Source of the DNA: an uncultured Planktomarina sp.
GTDB taxonomy: Bacteria; Pseudomonadota; Alphaproteobacteria; Rhodobacterales; Rhodobacteraceae
Assembly (NCBI GenBank): GCA_905181815.1
Contig: CAJIZA010000001.1
Span: 434,001-498,000, forward strand
Length of the DNA: 64,000 nt
Direction of reading: 5' to 3'
Part shown: piece after piece, positions 26,708 to 36,312 of the stretch
Layout of the letters: each line of letters opens with the position of its first letter
Position numbering within the stretch: the first letter of the stretch is position 1
The notes under the pieces: model-generated
The model's database searches: none
The model's input: only the letters and a program-made list of their open reading frames with translations
Told to the model about the DNA's origin: nothing
Position numbers and translations under genes: made by a program

Positions 26708-27969
26708 ACCGCTTTATGATTGCAGCGCCAAGTTCGGGCGCCGGTAAAACCACGGTGTCGCTTGCCCTTATGCGGCTTTTGCAGCGCGCGCAGATAGAGT
26801 TTCAGCCAGCAAAATCAGGCCCTGATTATATAGATCCTGGTTTTCATTCCGTGGCCGCAGGCACCCCTTCCGTGAACCTAGACGCCTGGGCTATGCCAGC
26901 AGATCTGATCCGCACCCTGGCCGGGTCGGGCGGCTTGGTGGTTGAGGCCGCTATGGGGTTATTTGATGGCGCGGGCAAGGCCGGGAGAGGTTCCGCTGCA
27001 GATTTAGCTCACATTTTGGATATCCCAGTGATCTTGGTTGTAGATGCTGCCAAAACGGCCCATTCTATCTCCGCGTTGGTGACAGGGTTCAGAGATTATG
27101 ATCCGCGGGTGACATTTGCCGGTGTGTTTCTCAATCGTGTCGGCAGCGCGCGCCACCTCGAAATGCTGACACAGGCTTTGAACCGGCAGAATGTCAAAAT
27201 ATTTGGACATTTAATGCGATCCGAAACCTTTGCCCTGCCGCAACGTCATTTGGGCTTGGTTCAAGCAAATGAAATTGATCAGCTGGAGCCTTGGATCGAT
27301 CATATTGCCAAAGCGCTACAACCCAGCTTGGATTTGGCGGCGCTTACAGAGCTGAGCGGACCGGCTTGGTCGCCCCAAACCACCCTGCCCGGGCCACCGG
27401 TACAACATATCGCCATTGCCGCGGACCGCGCCTTTGCGTTTCGCTATCCCCACCAATTAAAAGGCTGGCGTGACGCCGGAGCGCAGCTGTCTTTTTTCTC
27501 GCCGCTGGCCGATCAGCCAGCGCCCAAAACGGCGCAATACATTTTCCTGCCCGGCGGCTATCCGGAGCTCCACGCCGGGCAATTGGCCGGTGCAGAACAG
27601 TTCAAAGCTTCGCTTGCGTACCATGCGGCGGTCGGAACGCCCATCTATGGCGAATGTGGCGGCTATATGGTCCTTGGCAACGGGTTGGTCGATGCAAACG
27701 GGCAGCGCCACGAAATGCTTGGACTTTTGCCTCTGGAAACTAGTTTTCAACAGCGCAAATTGCATCTGGGCTATCGTCAATTGACACCCTTGAGTAACCA
27801 TTTCAACGCTTCATTAATGGCCCATGAGTTTCACTACGCCAGCACGTTAAAAGCTGCAGGCCCAGCACTCTTCATGGCGAAAGATGCAGATCACGCTGAT
27901 TTGGGCGAAATGGGGTTGCACATCGGGCGTACTTGCGGTTCGTTCGCGCACATCATTGCAGGGCATTGA
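26704..27969 (+). CDS. cobB: cobyrinic acid a,c-diamide synthase
   Basis: 421 residues from the ATG at 26704 overlapping the cobA stop (ATGA). N-terminal P-loop-type domain APSSGAGKTTVSLALM (about 8-23), KSGPDYIDPGFH near 40-51, and a C-terminal glutamine amidotransferase domain with the catalytic cysteine in YGECGGYMVLG near 317. ATP- and glutamine-dependent amidation of the a and c side chains. Confidence 0.94.
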   Translation: MNRFMIAAPSSGAGKTTVSLALMRLLQRAQIEFQPAKSGPDYIDPGFHSVAAGTPSVNLDAWAMPADLIRTLAGSGGLVVEAAMGLFDGAGKAGRGSAADLAHILDIPVILVVDAAKTAHSISALVTGFRDYDPRVTFAGVFLNRVGSARHLEMLTQALNRQNVKIFGHLMRSETFALPQRHLGLVQANEIDQLEPWIDHIAKALQPSLDLAALTELSGPAWSPQTTLPGPPVQHIAIAADRAFAFRYPHQLKGWRDAGAQLSFFSPLADQPAPKTAQYIFLPGGYPELHAGQLAGAEQFKASLAYHAAVGTPIYGECGGYMVLGNGLVDANGQRHEMLGLLPLETSFQQRKLHLGYRQLTPLSNHFNASLMAHEFHYASTLKAAGPALFMAKDADHADLGEMGLHIGRTCGSFAHIIAGH

Positions 27970-27987
27970 AACCCAAAGGATGCTATT

Positions 27988-29205
27988 ATGACACAAGCCC
28001 TCCCCGACGACCGTCTGGCCAAGCGCAATGTGACGGTTCTCGTCGCCGCTCAAGCTATTTTGGGCGGGCAGATGCCAATGATCTTTGTCGTGGGCGGATT
28101 GGCGGGCGGTATGTTAACGGACAATCCTTGTTTCGCGACCTTGCCAATTTCTTTAATCGTCTTTGGTTCGATGACCACGGCGCCCTGGCTGTCGCCCTTG
28201 ATGCAGAAATATGGCCGTAAAACCGGGTTTTTTATCGGAGCCATTGCCGGCGCGTTGGGCTCAGCGGTGTCGGCCTATGGGCTCTATGTCGCGTCCTTTG
28301 CGATATTTCTTCTCGGTTCATATATATCGGGCATTTATATGTCCGCGCAGGGATTTTACAGATTTGCCGCAACCGATACCGCTTCGGACAGTTTCCGCCC
28401 CAAGGCCATTTCCTTCGTCATGGCCGGCGGTTTGATCTCAGCCATCCTTGGACCGCAGCTTAATAAATTAGTGCAGGATTCTTCTGTTGTTCCATTTCTC
28501 GGCAGTTACATGGCCATCATAGCGCTTAACGTAGTGGGCATGTTCGTGTTTTTGCTACTGCGTCTCCCCAAAGGCACGTCTAAAGAACCAACCGCAACCC
28601 TCGCGCCGCGCAGCCGTATGCAGCTGTTGCGAGATCCGTCTATTTTGGTCGCTATCGCCTGCGGTATGGTGGCCTATTCTTTGATGAATTTGGTCATGAC
28701 CTCAACGCCTCTTGCTGTTGTTGGTTGTGGTTTAACTAAGAACAACGCCAACGATATAGTTTCGGCCCATGTGATCGCAATGTTCCTGCCCTCGTTCTTT
28801 TCCGGCCATCTCATCAACCGGTTTGGTGTAGAAAAAATCATGGGCGTTGGACTGCTGATCCTTGGATCGGCTGGTATAGTGGCCCTGAGCGGTGTGGAAC
28901 TTGGGAATTTCTATGCCGCACTAATTTTACTAGGGGTTGGCTGGAATTTTGGTTTCATCGGCGCCACCACCCTGCTGACCCGCGCCCATGCCCCGCATGA
29001 AAGAGGCCGGGTGCAGGGGATGAATGACGCCATCGTCTTTGGCTGCGTCACCATCGCCTCCATTGCTTCCGGTGGCTTGATGAATTGCAGCGGCGGCTCT
29101 GTCGTGCAGGGGTGGGCCGCGGTGAATTACGCGATGGTGCCGTTTCTATTGCTGGCCGGCGCAGCTTTGCTTTGGTTGGTCATAACTAACAAACGCACCG
29201 CGTAA
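27988..29205 (+). CDS. MFS transporter
   Basis: 405 residues, twelve predicted helices in two halves, with the loop 2-3 motif MQKYGRKTGFFIGA (about 72-85) and the mirrored NRFGVEKIMGVG in the second half. Inner-membrane secondary transporter. It follows cobB by 18 bp, so cotranscription with the cobalamin genes is possible, but substrate cannot be inferred. It is convergent with the squalene-synthase-fold gene. Confidence 0.85.
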   Translation: MTQALPDDRLAKRNVTVLVAAQAILGGQMPMIFVVGGLAGGMLTDNPCFATLPISLIVFGSMTTAPWLSPLMQKYGRKTGFFIGAIAGALGSAVSAYGLYVASFAIFLLGSYISGIYMSAQGFYRFAATDTASDSFRPKAISFVMAGGLISAILGPQLNKLVQDSSVVPFLGSYMAIIALNVVGMFVFLLLRLPKGTSKEPTATLAPRSRMQLLRDPSILVAIACGMVAYSLMNLVMTSTPLAVVGCGLTKNNANDIVSAHVIAMFLPSFFSGHLINRFGVEKIMGVGLLILGSAGIVALSGVELGNFYAALILLGVGWNFGFIGATTLLTRAHAPHERGRVQGMNDAIVFGCVTIASIASGGLMNCSGGSVVQGWAAVNYAMVPFLLLAGAALLWLVITNKRTA

Positions 29206-29213
29206 ACTGGATT

Positions 29214-29954
29214 TTATCGGCAGCGCCAAGCCAGCCACCCCCGCGATAGGACAGCGCCAATGCGAAACTCTGGGATCGCACCGATTTCTACAACGCTTGG
29301 ATATTTCCGAACGAACCCTAATGCCCTTCGACAATGGGCCGTTTCAATCAACGCTGGTGAGGAGATAAAATCACTTGTCATATCCAGCGCTTGGATGCAG
29401 AGATCTCGGTAGATATGGAGTTTTTGATCTTCCGCCCAAACTGGTGTTTTGCGCTCAATCAACGCGGGAACCCCGCGCAGAAACCGCGCCAGCCCAAGCT
29501 GCGTCGCATGCGCTTTTAGGGCAGAGAGATCCTCAGGCAGATGATCCAAAGCCTCAAGTGCCGCGAGCATCGGCCCCAGCGTGATCGTCTGAACATGGGA
29601 CAACACATCCCCCACTGTATTAAACCCTTCTTTATAGATGTCCCAACGACGAGCCAAAACCATTGCATCAAGCGCCTCGGCCCCCTTGGGCCCCAAGACT
29701 GGCGACAAAGCGTCGACAACCTCATGTTTGCGGGGCGTGCCAGTCTCTATCTCCTCAAATACATCACGCCACCATTGTAGGCGCATTTCTGCAATCATGG
29801 GCTCTTGCGTCAACCAAGGTGCCCGCGCCACCTCTACAGAAGCGGCATAAATCGGCAAGAGTACCGCACGCGCGGTAAGGGGCGCCGCCATGGTGGCGGC
29901 GAAACGTTCGGGATCCGCACGCGCGACCAGGTTGGCGCAAGCCTGAAGACTCAT
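29214..29954 (-). CDS. squalene/phytoene synthase-fold protein (NDUFAF6-like)
   Basis: 246 residues, all-alpha isoprenoid synthase pattern with [14 protein letters not shown] near 57-70, the variant of the first helix motif, and [11 protein letters not shown] near 151-161. The paired Asp-rich motifs needed for prenyl-diphosphate binding are not evident, and the protein is shorter than CrtB. That matches the alphaproteobacterial relatives of mitochondrial NDUFAF6 (complex I assembly) rather than a carotenoid enzyme. Overlaps the end of cysS by 4 bp. Confidence 0.75.
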   Translation of the reverse strand: MSLQACANLVARADPERFAATMAAPLTARAVLLPIYAASVEVARAPWLTQEPMIAEMRLQWWRDVFEEIETGTPRKHEVVDALSPVLGPKGAEALDAMVLARRWDIYKEGFNTVGDVLSHVQTITLGPMLAALEALDHLPEDLSALKAHATQLGLARFLRGVPALIERKTPVWAEDQKLHIYRDLCIQALDMTSDFISSPALIETAHCRRALGFVRKYPSVVEIGAIPEFRIGAVLSRGWLAWRCR

Positions 29955-31315
29955 TCGAGCAAATCCGGGTTGAAGACCTCGGTAATCACCGCCTCCGACA
30001 GACCGCCGGGCTTGTCGACAACTTCAACGCCCGCAGCGCTCAATTGCGCGCGTATCGCGTCCGCCGCGGCAAAATCGCGCGAGGCCTTGGCTTGCCTCCG
30101 CGCTTCAACCAGCGCCTCCACCCGCAAAGCCACACCGCCAACGGCCTGTTTGGAACGCCACCAAGTCTCATCTGCGCCCAAAAGGCCCAAAAATTGACCA
30201 GCCGCGAGAAGTGCAGCAGCATCGCCAGCTTTGGCCAATTCATGCATTCTTGCCAAAGCCCCTGGTGTGTTCAGATCATTGGCCAAATGTGCCAGAACAT
30301 CAGAATCCAAACCCGCCTGTGCTGCCCCTTGCACCAGCTCATGCCATTTGCGCAAAGTGCGAGAAGCCTCTTTAGCCTTCTTTTGTGTCCAATCCATTGG
30401 CTTGCCATAATGGGTTGACAGCAGAACAAAGCGGATCACCTCGCCAGGAATATCCTGATCGAGCAAATCGCGTACAGTGAAAAAATTGCCCAAGGATTTG
30501 GACATTTTCTTACCCTCGACCTGCAGCATTTCGTTGTGCATCCAGATTTGCGCAAAACTGCCCTCAGGATGAGCACAGCAACTTTGCGCTATCTCATTCT
30601 CATGATGAGGAAACAGCAGATCATTGCCGCCACCATGAATATCAAAACTGTGGCCAAAAAGCTCATAGGACATAGCCGAGCATTCGATATGCCAGCCCGG
30701 GCGTCCACGTCCCCAAGGGCTTGGCCAGCCCGGCGTTTGCGCATCAGAGGGCTTCCATAGGACAAAATCCATAGGATCGCGCTTATAGGGGGCCACTTCC
30801 ACCCTTGCGCCAGCAATCATGTCATCCACACTCCGGCCCGATAGGGCGCCATAATCCGGGCAGCTGTTCACATCAAACAGCACATGTCCCTCGGCCGCAT
30901 AGGCATGGCCCTTCGCGATGAGATCCTCCGACATAGAAATCATTTGCGCAATAAAATCGGTGGCGCGCGGCATAACCGTAGGCACAAGAGCCGCCAAGGC
31001 GCCCATATCTGCTAAATACCAGCCAATGGTTTCTTCAGTTATCTGCCCAATGGCGCGCCCAGTTTCGGCCGATTTCGTGTTTATTTTATCGTCAATATCG
31101 GTGAAATTGCGCGCATAGATGACATGCGCGGCGCCATAGACCTCGCACAGCAAGCGAAACAGGCTGTCAAACACAACTACCGCTCGGGCGTTGCCCAAAT
31201 GTGCGCGATCATACACCGTTGGCCCGCACACATACATACGCAAATTCTTTGGATCCAAGGGCACCAAAGGCTCTTTGCGGCGGGTTTTGCTATTGTGCAG
31301 CTTGATTTGGATCAT
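29951..31315 (-). CDS. cysS: cysteinyl-tRNA synthetase
   Basis: 454 residues, class I synthetase. [15 protein letters not shown] (about 30-44) carries the HIGH-equivalent HLGN and a zinc cysteine; further zinc ligands are C209 in WHIECSAM and the [15 protein letters not shown] block; KMSKS is near 269 (KKMSKSLGN). Charges tRNA-Cys in the cytoplasm. Divergent from the aminotransferase across a 192-bp gap in which no other gene is seen. Confidence 0.97.
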   Translation of the reverse strand: MIQIKLHNSKTRRKEPLVPLDPKNLRMYVCGPTVYDRAHLGNARAVVVFDSLFRLLCEVYGAAHVIYARNFTDIDDKINTKSAETGRAIGQITEETIGWYLADMGALAALVPTVMPRATDFIAQMISMSEDLIAKGHAYAAEGHVLFDVNSCPDYGALSGRSVDDMIAGARVEVAPYKRDPMDFVLWKPSDAQTPGWPSPWGRGRPGWHIECSAMSYELFGHSFDIHGGGNDLLFPHHENEIAQSCCAHPEGSFAQIWMHNEMLQVEGKKMSKSLGNFFTVRDLLDQDIPGEVIRFVLLSTHYGKPMDWTQKKAKEASRTLRKWHELVQGAAQAGLDSDVLAHLANDLNTPGALARMHELAKAGDAAALLAAGQFLGLLGADETWWRSKQAVGGVALRVEALVEARRQAKASRDFAAADAIRAQLSAAGVEVVDKPGGLSEAVITEVFNPDLLE

Positions 31316-31507
31316 CGGGCATGTCCTAGAGTTACGGAAGGCACGGAAAAGAAGTGGCGCGCTGCTACGACAAGGCGCGCTTTACTGCGGCAGTGATATT
31401 ATGTTCAACAACGCCAAATCATATGGCCTCTATATCGCTGTGAACCTCGTGTTTCAATTGCTCAAAACCAATTTGACGAATCTATCGGCTTCAGGCCAAG
31501 TCACGGG

Positions 31508-32695
31508 ATGGAAATCGCACACCGCATGACCGCCCTGACCGGCGATGGATCCGATGGCTGGGATGTTTTTTACAAGGCGCGGGCTTTGAAAAATCAAGGC
31601 AATCCGATCATTGAGTTGACCATCGGGGAGCATGACATTCGCACCCATATGGACATACTGGCTGCAATGGGCCGGTCCGCCAGGGGTGGTCACACGGGCT
31701 ACGCAGCTGTGCCCGGCACGGAGGGTCTGCGCGCCGCTGTTGCCCGCCGCATTGAGGCGCAGAGCGGCGTTTCCACAACTGAGGAAAATATTTTGATTAC
31801 GCCCGGCGGGCAATCGGCACTTTTTGCCGCCCATATGGCCGTACTCAACCCCGGAGATATAGCGCTATATTGCGATCCCTATTATGCTACCTACCCCGGC
31901 ACGCTACGCAGCACTGGCGCTTTGGATCGTACGATCCCATGCGATCCAGCGCATGATTTTCAGCCACGCGCGGCCGATCTTGAGTCTGCGGCCCAAGGTG
32001 CGCGATCTTTGTTGGTCAACTCGCCCAACAATCCGACCGGGGTGGTCTATGACCGTGCCACATGGGAGGCCATCGCAAAAACCAGTATCGCCCATGATCT
32101 TTGGCTCATCTCCGACGAGGTTTATGACACCCAAGTCTGGCAGGGTGAACACGTAAGCCCCCGAAGTCTGCAGGGCATGCAAGCGCGCACATTGGTGATT
32201 GGTTCGATGTCAAAGAGCCATGCCATGACCGGAAGCCGGATCGGTTGGATTTGTGGGCCGATACCTGTGATCGAACATCTGACCAATTTTGCCACCCACA
32301 CCACCTATGGTGTGCCAGGCTTTATTCAAGATGCCGCAGAATTTGCACTCTCCCAAGGCCAAGAGTTAGAGGACGAGGTGGCCGCGCCCTTCCGGCGGCG
32401 ACGGCGCATCGCCCTTGATCTCGTAGCGCAGCAAAACCTTGTGCGTGTTGTACCCTGCTCGGGCGCAATGTATTTGATGCTAGACATGCGCGCCACCGGG
32501 CTGAGCGGTGAGACTTTCGCCCATGCCTTGCTCGATGCACATCAAATTGCCGTCATGCCTGGCGAGAGTTTTGGCCAGGCCGCCGCCGGTCACATCCGCG
32601 TGGCCATGACCGTTGCCGATGACCAGTTTTCCAAGGCACTCACGGTTTTATTATCCTTTGCCGCTGAGTTTGACGACAACAAAAGACGTTTTTGA
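31508..32695 (+). CDS. class I/II PLP-dependent aminotransferase
   Basis: 395 residues, fold type I aminotransferase. Motifs: TGYAAVPGTEGLRAAVARR near 58-76, NSPNNPTG near 173-180 (substrate Asn), ISDEVYDTQVW near 202-212 (Asp and Tyr to PLP), and the Schiff-base lysine in SMSKSHAMTGSRIGW (about 235-249). Aspartate/arginine-pyruvate-type transaminase; donor uncertain. It precedes the MttB homologue by 200 bp on the same strand, so the two may serve one catabolic route. Confidence 0.87.
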   Translation: MEIAHRMTALTGDGSDGWDVFYKARALKNQGNPIIELTIGEHDIRTHMDILAAMGRSARGGHTGYAAVPGTEGLRAAVARRIEAQSGVSTTEENILITPGGQSALFAAHMAVLNPGDIALYCDPYYATYPGTLRSTGALDRTIPCDPAHDFQPRAADLESAAQGARSLLVNSPNNPTGVVYDRATWEAIAKTSIAHDLWLISDEVYDTQVWQGEHVSPRSLQGMQARTLVIGSMSKSHAMTGSRIGWICGPIPVIEHLTNFATHTTYGVPGFIQDAAEFALSQGQELEDEVAAPFRRRRRIALDLVAQQNLVRVVPCSGAMYLMLDMRATGLSGETFAHALLDAHQIAVMPGESFGQAAAGHIRVAMTVADDQFSKALTVLLSFAAEFDDNKRRF

Positions 32696-32761
32696 ACCAT
32701 AAGTCGCAAATGGAAAAGATTGTCGTTTTGGAGTTTTCCAATCTAACGCATGATTTCGAGA

Positions 32762-32857
32762 TTTAAGACAGACAGCTGGGTCTTTAAACTCACGGTGCGC
32801 ACGATTGGGGCGAGCCGAGGACGTGCGGCGCGCGGGCGGCCAGTGCTCTGCACGAGC
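32762..32857 (+). other. structured, GC-rich leader upstream of the MttB homologue
   Basis: Within the 201-bp gap 32696-32896, TTTAAGAC pairs with GTCTTTAAA (about 32762-32788, one bulge), followed by a strikingly GC-rich block (about 32794-32857) in which CGTGC (32822-32826) pairs with GCACG (32850-32854). The stretch stands out against AT-rich flanks. It could be a leader RNA, a small RNA or chance structure; it matches no riboswitch I can name with confidence. Confidence 0.35.
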
Positions 32858-32896
32858 CTGCTTATTTACTCTCAACACTACTCTTAGGATTTCACC

Positions 32897-34432
32897 ATGA
32901 CAGATACCCAAAACCGCCGCGCTGGTGGCCGGGCTGCGCGTAAAGCGGCCAGAGCTGCTCCCCTATCCGAAGCAATGCGTCCCGTCCGCCCCGGCATGCA
33001 AGGCGGTACTTATAAACCACTTAGTAAATTGGACATGGAGCGTATTAACGAGGCGGCGCTCTGCGCCCTTGAAGAGATCGGTCTGGCCGATGCGCCGCAA
33101 TCCGGCATCGACATTATGGTCGGCGCCGGGGCTATTCTTGGGGATGATGGGCGGTTGCGTTACCCGCGTGCTTTGATCGAAGATATGCTGGCCAAAGCCA
33201 ATCGCGAAATCACTCTTTGTGCGCGTAATCCGAAACACGATCTGCACCTCAGCGAAAAGAAGGTCCATTACGGCACCGCTGGTGCCGCGGTGCATATGGT
33301 TGACGTGCAAAGCCGCAGTTACCGCGAATCCACTGTCCGCGACTTGCACAATGCAGCGCGCATTGTGGAACATTTGGACAATATGCATTTCGTGCAAAGA
33401 CCGATGGTCTGCCGCGATATTCTCGACAATCGAGAGATGGATCTCAACACAATATATGCTTGCGCCACCGGTACGGAAAAACACATTGGCACCTCCTTTA
33501 CGGAACCTGATTTTGTCGATGATGCCTTTGAAATGCTGCATATGATTGCAGGCGGTGAGGATAAATGGCGCGAGCGCCCCTTTGTGTCCAATTCAAATTG
33601 CTTTGTTGTGCCTCCCATGAAATTTGCGACGGAAAGCTGTCAGGTCATGGAAAAATGCATCGCTGGAGGCATGCCTATTTTGCTGCTGAGTGCTGGGCAG
33701 GCAGGCGCCACGGCCCCTGCGCCGATCGCCGGCGCGATTGTGCAGGCGGTTGCTGAATGTCTGGCAGGACTGGTCTATGTCAACGCAATCAAGCCCGGTC
33801 ATCCGGCCATATTCGGAACTTGGCCCTTTGTCTCGGATCTGCGCACGGGCGCCATGTCCGGCGGATCTGGCGAACAAGCCCTGCTCACTGCGGGCTGCGC
33901 TCAGATGCACCATTACTACGGCCTGCCTGGCGGCGCGGCGGCCGGCATAGCAGATGCGAAGCTGCCCGATATGCAAGCGGGATGGGAGCAGGCCATGTCA
34001 AACGTCATGGCCGGCTTGACCGGATTGAACATGGTCTATGAAGCCGCTGGCATGCATGCCTCGCTTCTGGGGTTTTGTCACGAATCCTTGATCTTAGGAG
34101 ATGATTTGCTTGGGCAAGCCATGCGCTGCGTGCGCGGAATTGAGGTCAGTGAAGACACAGTTGGCCTCGAGACCATGCGCGCCACCTGTCTGGGCGGGCC
34201 GGGCCATTATCTTGGCTCTGACCAGACCCTGTCCCTGATGCAAACTGAATATATCTACCCGGTTTTGGCAGATCGCAGTTCCCCCAAGGAGTGGAAAGAG
34301 AAAGACCGGCCTGACCTCATCGAAAAGGCCGTGGCCCGAAAAGAAGCTTTAATCGCCGCGCCAACCCCGGCTGCATTGCCGCCGGAGGTAGACGCACAGA
34401 TCCGCCAGCGCTTCAAAATCCATCTGAATTGA
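32897..34432 (+). CDS. MttB-family methyltransferase, non-pyrrolysine type
   Basis: 511 residues, trimethylamine methyltransferase (MttB) superfamily TIM barrel. A basic N-terminus (GRAARKAARAA) precedes the barrel; AGQAGATAPAPIAGAIVQAVAE near 271-292 and YYGLPGGAAAGIADAKLPD near 339-357 are family blocks. The frame is open throughout, with no in-frame amber codon, so no pyrrolysine. It therefore belongs with the glycine-betaine/proline-betaine-type (MtgB-like) enzymes that move a methyl from a quaternary amine to a corrinoid protein. No corrinoid protein or reactivase gene is adjacent. AGGA precedes the ATG. Confidence 0.85.
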   Translation: MTDTQNRRAGGRAARKAARAAPLSEAMRPVRPGMQGGTYKPLSKLDMERINEAALCALEEIGLADAPQSGIDIMVGAGAILGDDGRLRYPRALIEDMLAKANREITLCARNPKHDLHLSEKKVHYGTAGAAVHMVDVQSRSYRESTVRDLHNAARIVEHLDNMHFVQRPMVCRDILDNREMDLNTIYACATGTEKHIGTSFTEPDFVDDAFEMLHMIAGGEDKWRERPFVSNSNCFVVPPMKFATESCQVMEKCIAGGMPILLLSAGQAGATAPAPIAGAIVQAVAECLAGLVYVNAIKPGHPAIFGTWPFVSDLRTGAMSGGSGEQALLTAGCAQMHHYYGLPGGAAAGIADAKLPDMQAGWEQAMSNVMAGLTGLNMVYEAAGMHASLLGFCHESLILGDDLLGQAMRCVRGIEVSEDTVGLETMRATCLGGPGHYLGSDQTLSLMQTEYIYPVLADRSSPKEWKEKDRPDLIEKAVARKEALIAAPTPAALPPEVDAQIRQRFKIHLN

Positions 34433-34442
34433 GCACCAGACC

Positions 34443-34468
34443 GCGGGCGGTTTATCCGCCCGCTTTTT
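34443..34468 (+). terminator. Rho-independent terminator of the MttB gene
   Basis: GCGGGCGG, loop TTTAT, CCGCCCGC (perfect 8-bp stem) followed by five T on the plus strand, 10 bp after the stop codon. It overlaps the last codons and stop of the convergent uup gene, so the same bases encode the C-terminus of Uup. Confidence 0.8.
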
Positions 34469-36281
34469 CTTCCAGCTCAAGCCATTGCGCCTCAGCCATC
34501 GCCAAAGCCTCCTGCCGCTCGATCAACAGCGCGGTGGCTTTATGGAATTTCACCGGCTGTTCCGTGAAAAGATTCGGCTGACCGAGCAATTCTTCTAATT
34601 TACCGATCGCAGCTTCAATTCGGGCGATTTCAGCTGGCAAAGCCTCCAGTCGATGCTTTTCTGTAAAAGACAGCGCCAGTTTGACTTCTGAGGTTTTCAC
34701 CTCTTGAGTTGGCACCTTGGCGCTGGCCGTGCTTTGTTTTGTCGCTTGCTTACCAGCTTTTTTGCCCCTGATGCTGGATTTTTGTGCCTGATAATCGCTC
34801 CAGCCACCCGCATAGACGGTGGCCTGGCCACCTGGCTCTAACGCAATTGTTGTCGTGGCAACACGATCTAGAAAATCACGGTCATGACTCACCAACAAAA
34901 CAGTTCCATCATATTCACCCAAGACATCCTGAAGTAAATCAAGGGTTTCAATGTCGAGATCATTGGTCGGCTCATCCAAAATCAGTAGGTTACTTTCCTG
35001 GGCCATCAAACGCGCCAGCAAAAGCCGCGCTTTTTCACCCCCCGATAGCGCCCGAACGGGCGCGCGCATTTGCTCTTCGGCAAATAGAAAATCTTTGAGA
35101 TACCCCACCACGTGTTTCGGTGTGCCCCGGACCATGATTTGATCGGAACGGCCCGAGACCGCCATAGTCGGATCGCTGGTCAGCGCTTCCCACAAACTCA
35201 AATTGAGATCCAGTCGCGTGCGGCCTTGGTCAAATACGGCAATTTGTAGGTTGGTGCCCAGCTTAACGCTGCCCCGGTCAGGAGTCTGCTCCCCCAAAAG
35301 AGTTTTGATCAATGTGGTTTTTCCAACCCCATTCGGGCCAACAAGCGCGACGCGATCTTTGCGCTGAACGGTCATAGAAAAATCTTTCAAAATCTCCAGT
35401 TCGCCGAAGGCCAGATCCAAGTTTTTAGCCTCAATGACCTTAGCCCCAGATTTTTGACCCGAATCAAATGCCATCGCGGCCGTGGATTGCCGGTTGATTT
35501 GCGCAGCCCGCTCGGCACGCAACTCACCCAAAGCCCGCACGCGCCCTTGATTGCGTTTGCGCCGCGCAGAAATGCCCTCCACCGCCCAACGGGCTTCCGC
35601 TTTGATTTTGCGATTGAGCTTGTGCCGTTGTTGATCTTCTTCTTCCCAGGTTTTGTCACGCCAGGCTTCGAAGCTTCCAAACCCTTGCTCCAGGCGGCGA
35701 ACCGCACCTCGGTCGATCCACAAGGTGGCGCGGGTTAAAGCTGTCAAAAAGGCCCGGTCATGGGAAATCACAACAAAACTGTTTCGACTTTCACGCAAAG
35801 TGGTCTCTAGCCAGGAAATCGCTTCAATATCAAGATGGTTAGTCGGCTCATCAAGCAGCATCAGCTCTGGATCTTCGGCCATTAACTTTGCCAAAGCCGC
35901 CCGTCGCAGCTCACCGCCAGAGGCGGTTTTGACAGGACGATCTGGATCAAATTTTAGCCCCTCTGCGGCAATTTCCACCTTATAGTGCTCCGAGACATCA
36001 AGTGCCGAGAGGGCAAAATCCCCGAGGGTTTCAAACTGTGATAAGTCAGGATCTTGCTCCATGTAGCCAACACTGACGCCGGGTGGGATGACCCGATGTC
36101 CAGCATCGGCCTCTACCAACCCAGCCATAACCTTCATCAAAGTGGATTTGCCCGATCCATTTCGCCCCACTAACGAGAGACGATCGCCGGTCTGAACGAC
36201 AAAGCCGAGATCAGAAAAGATCGGGTTACCGCCAAAGGTCAGCGATATATCGGAGAGTTGGATCAAAGGTGCACGCGCCAT
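34452..36281 (-). CDS. uup: ABC-F ATPase (Uup-type)
   Basis: 609 residues, two ABC domains without membrane segments. Walker A sites GRNGSGKST (about 38-46) and GPNGVGKTT (about 315-323), signatures TASGGELRR and LSGGEKAR, Walker B MLLDEPTNHLD and LILDEPTNDLD. The linker between domains is followed by a C-terminal coiled-coil region (about 535-609) rich in Glu/Ala as in Uup. Ribosome-associated translation factor family; a resistance role is not indicated. Confidence 0.9.
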   Translation of the reverse strand: MARAPLIQLSDISLTFGGNPIFSDLGFVVQTGDRLSLVGRNGSGKSTLMKVMAGLVEADAGHRVIPPGVSVGYMEQDPDLSQFETLGDFALSALDVSEHYKVEIAAEGLKFDPDRPVKTASGGELRRAALAKLMAEDPELMLLDEPTNHLDIEAISWLETTLRESRNSFVVISHDRAFLTALTRATLWIDRGAVRRLEQGFGSFEAWRDKTWEEEDQQRHKLNRKIKAEARWAVEGISARRKRNQGRVRALGELRAERAAQINRQSTAAMAFDSGQKSGAKVIEAKNLDLAFGELEILKDFSMTVQRKDRVALVGPNGVGKTTLIKTLLGEQTPDRGSVKLGTNLQIAVFDQGRTRLDLNLSLWEALTSDPTMAVSGRSDQIMVRGTPKHVVGYLKDFLFAEEQMRAPVRALSGGEKARLLLARLMAQESNLLILDEPTNDLDIETLDLLQDVLGEYDGTVLLVSHDRDFLDRVATTTIALEPGGQATVYAGGWSDYQAQKSSIRGKKAGKQATKQSTASAKVPTQEVKTSEVKLALSFTEKHRLEALPAEIARIEAAIGKLEELLGQPNLFTEQPVKFHKATALLIERQEALAMAEAQWLELEEKAGG

Positions 36282-36312
36282 AGGGTGCAGCTAGGCGCTC
36301 ACGGCCGTGGCG

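Noticed and set aside
34452-36281. ABC-F protein as an antibiotic-resistance factor
   Set aside because: The C-terminal coiled coil and layout match housekeeping Uup.
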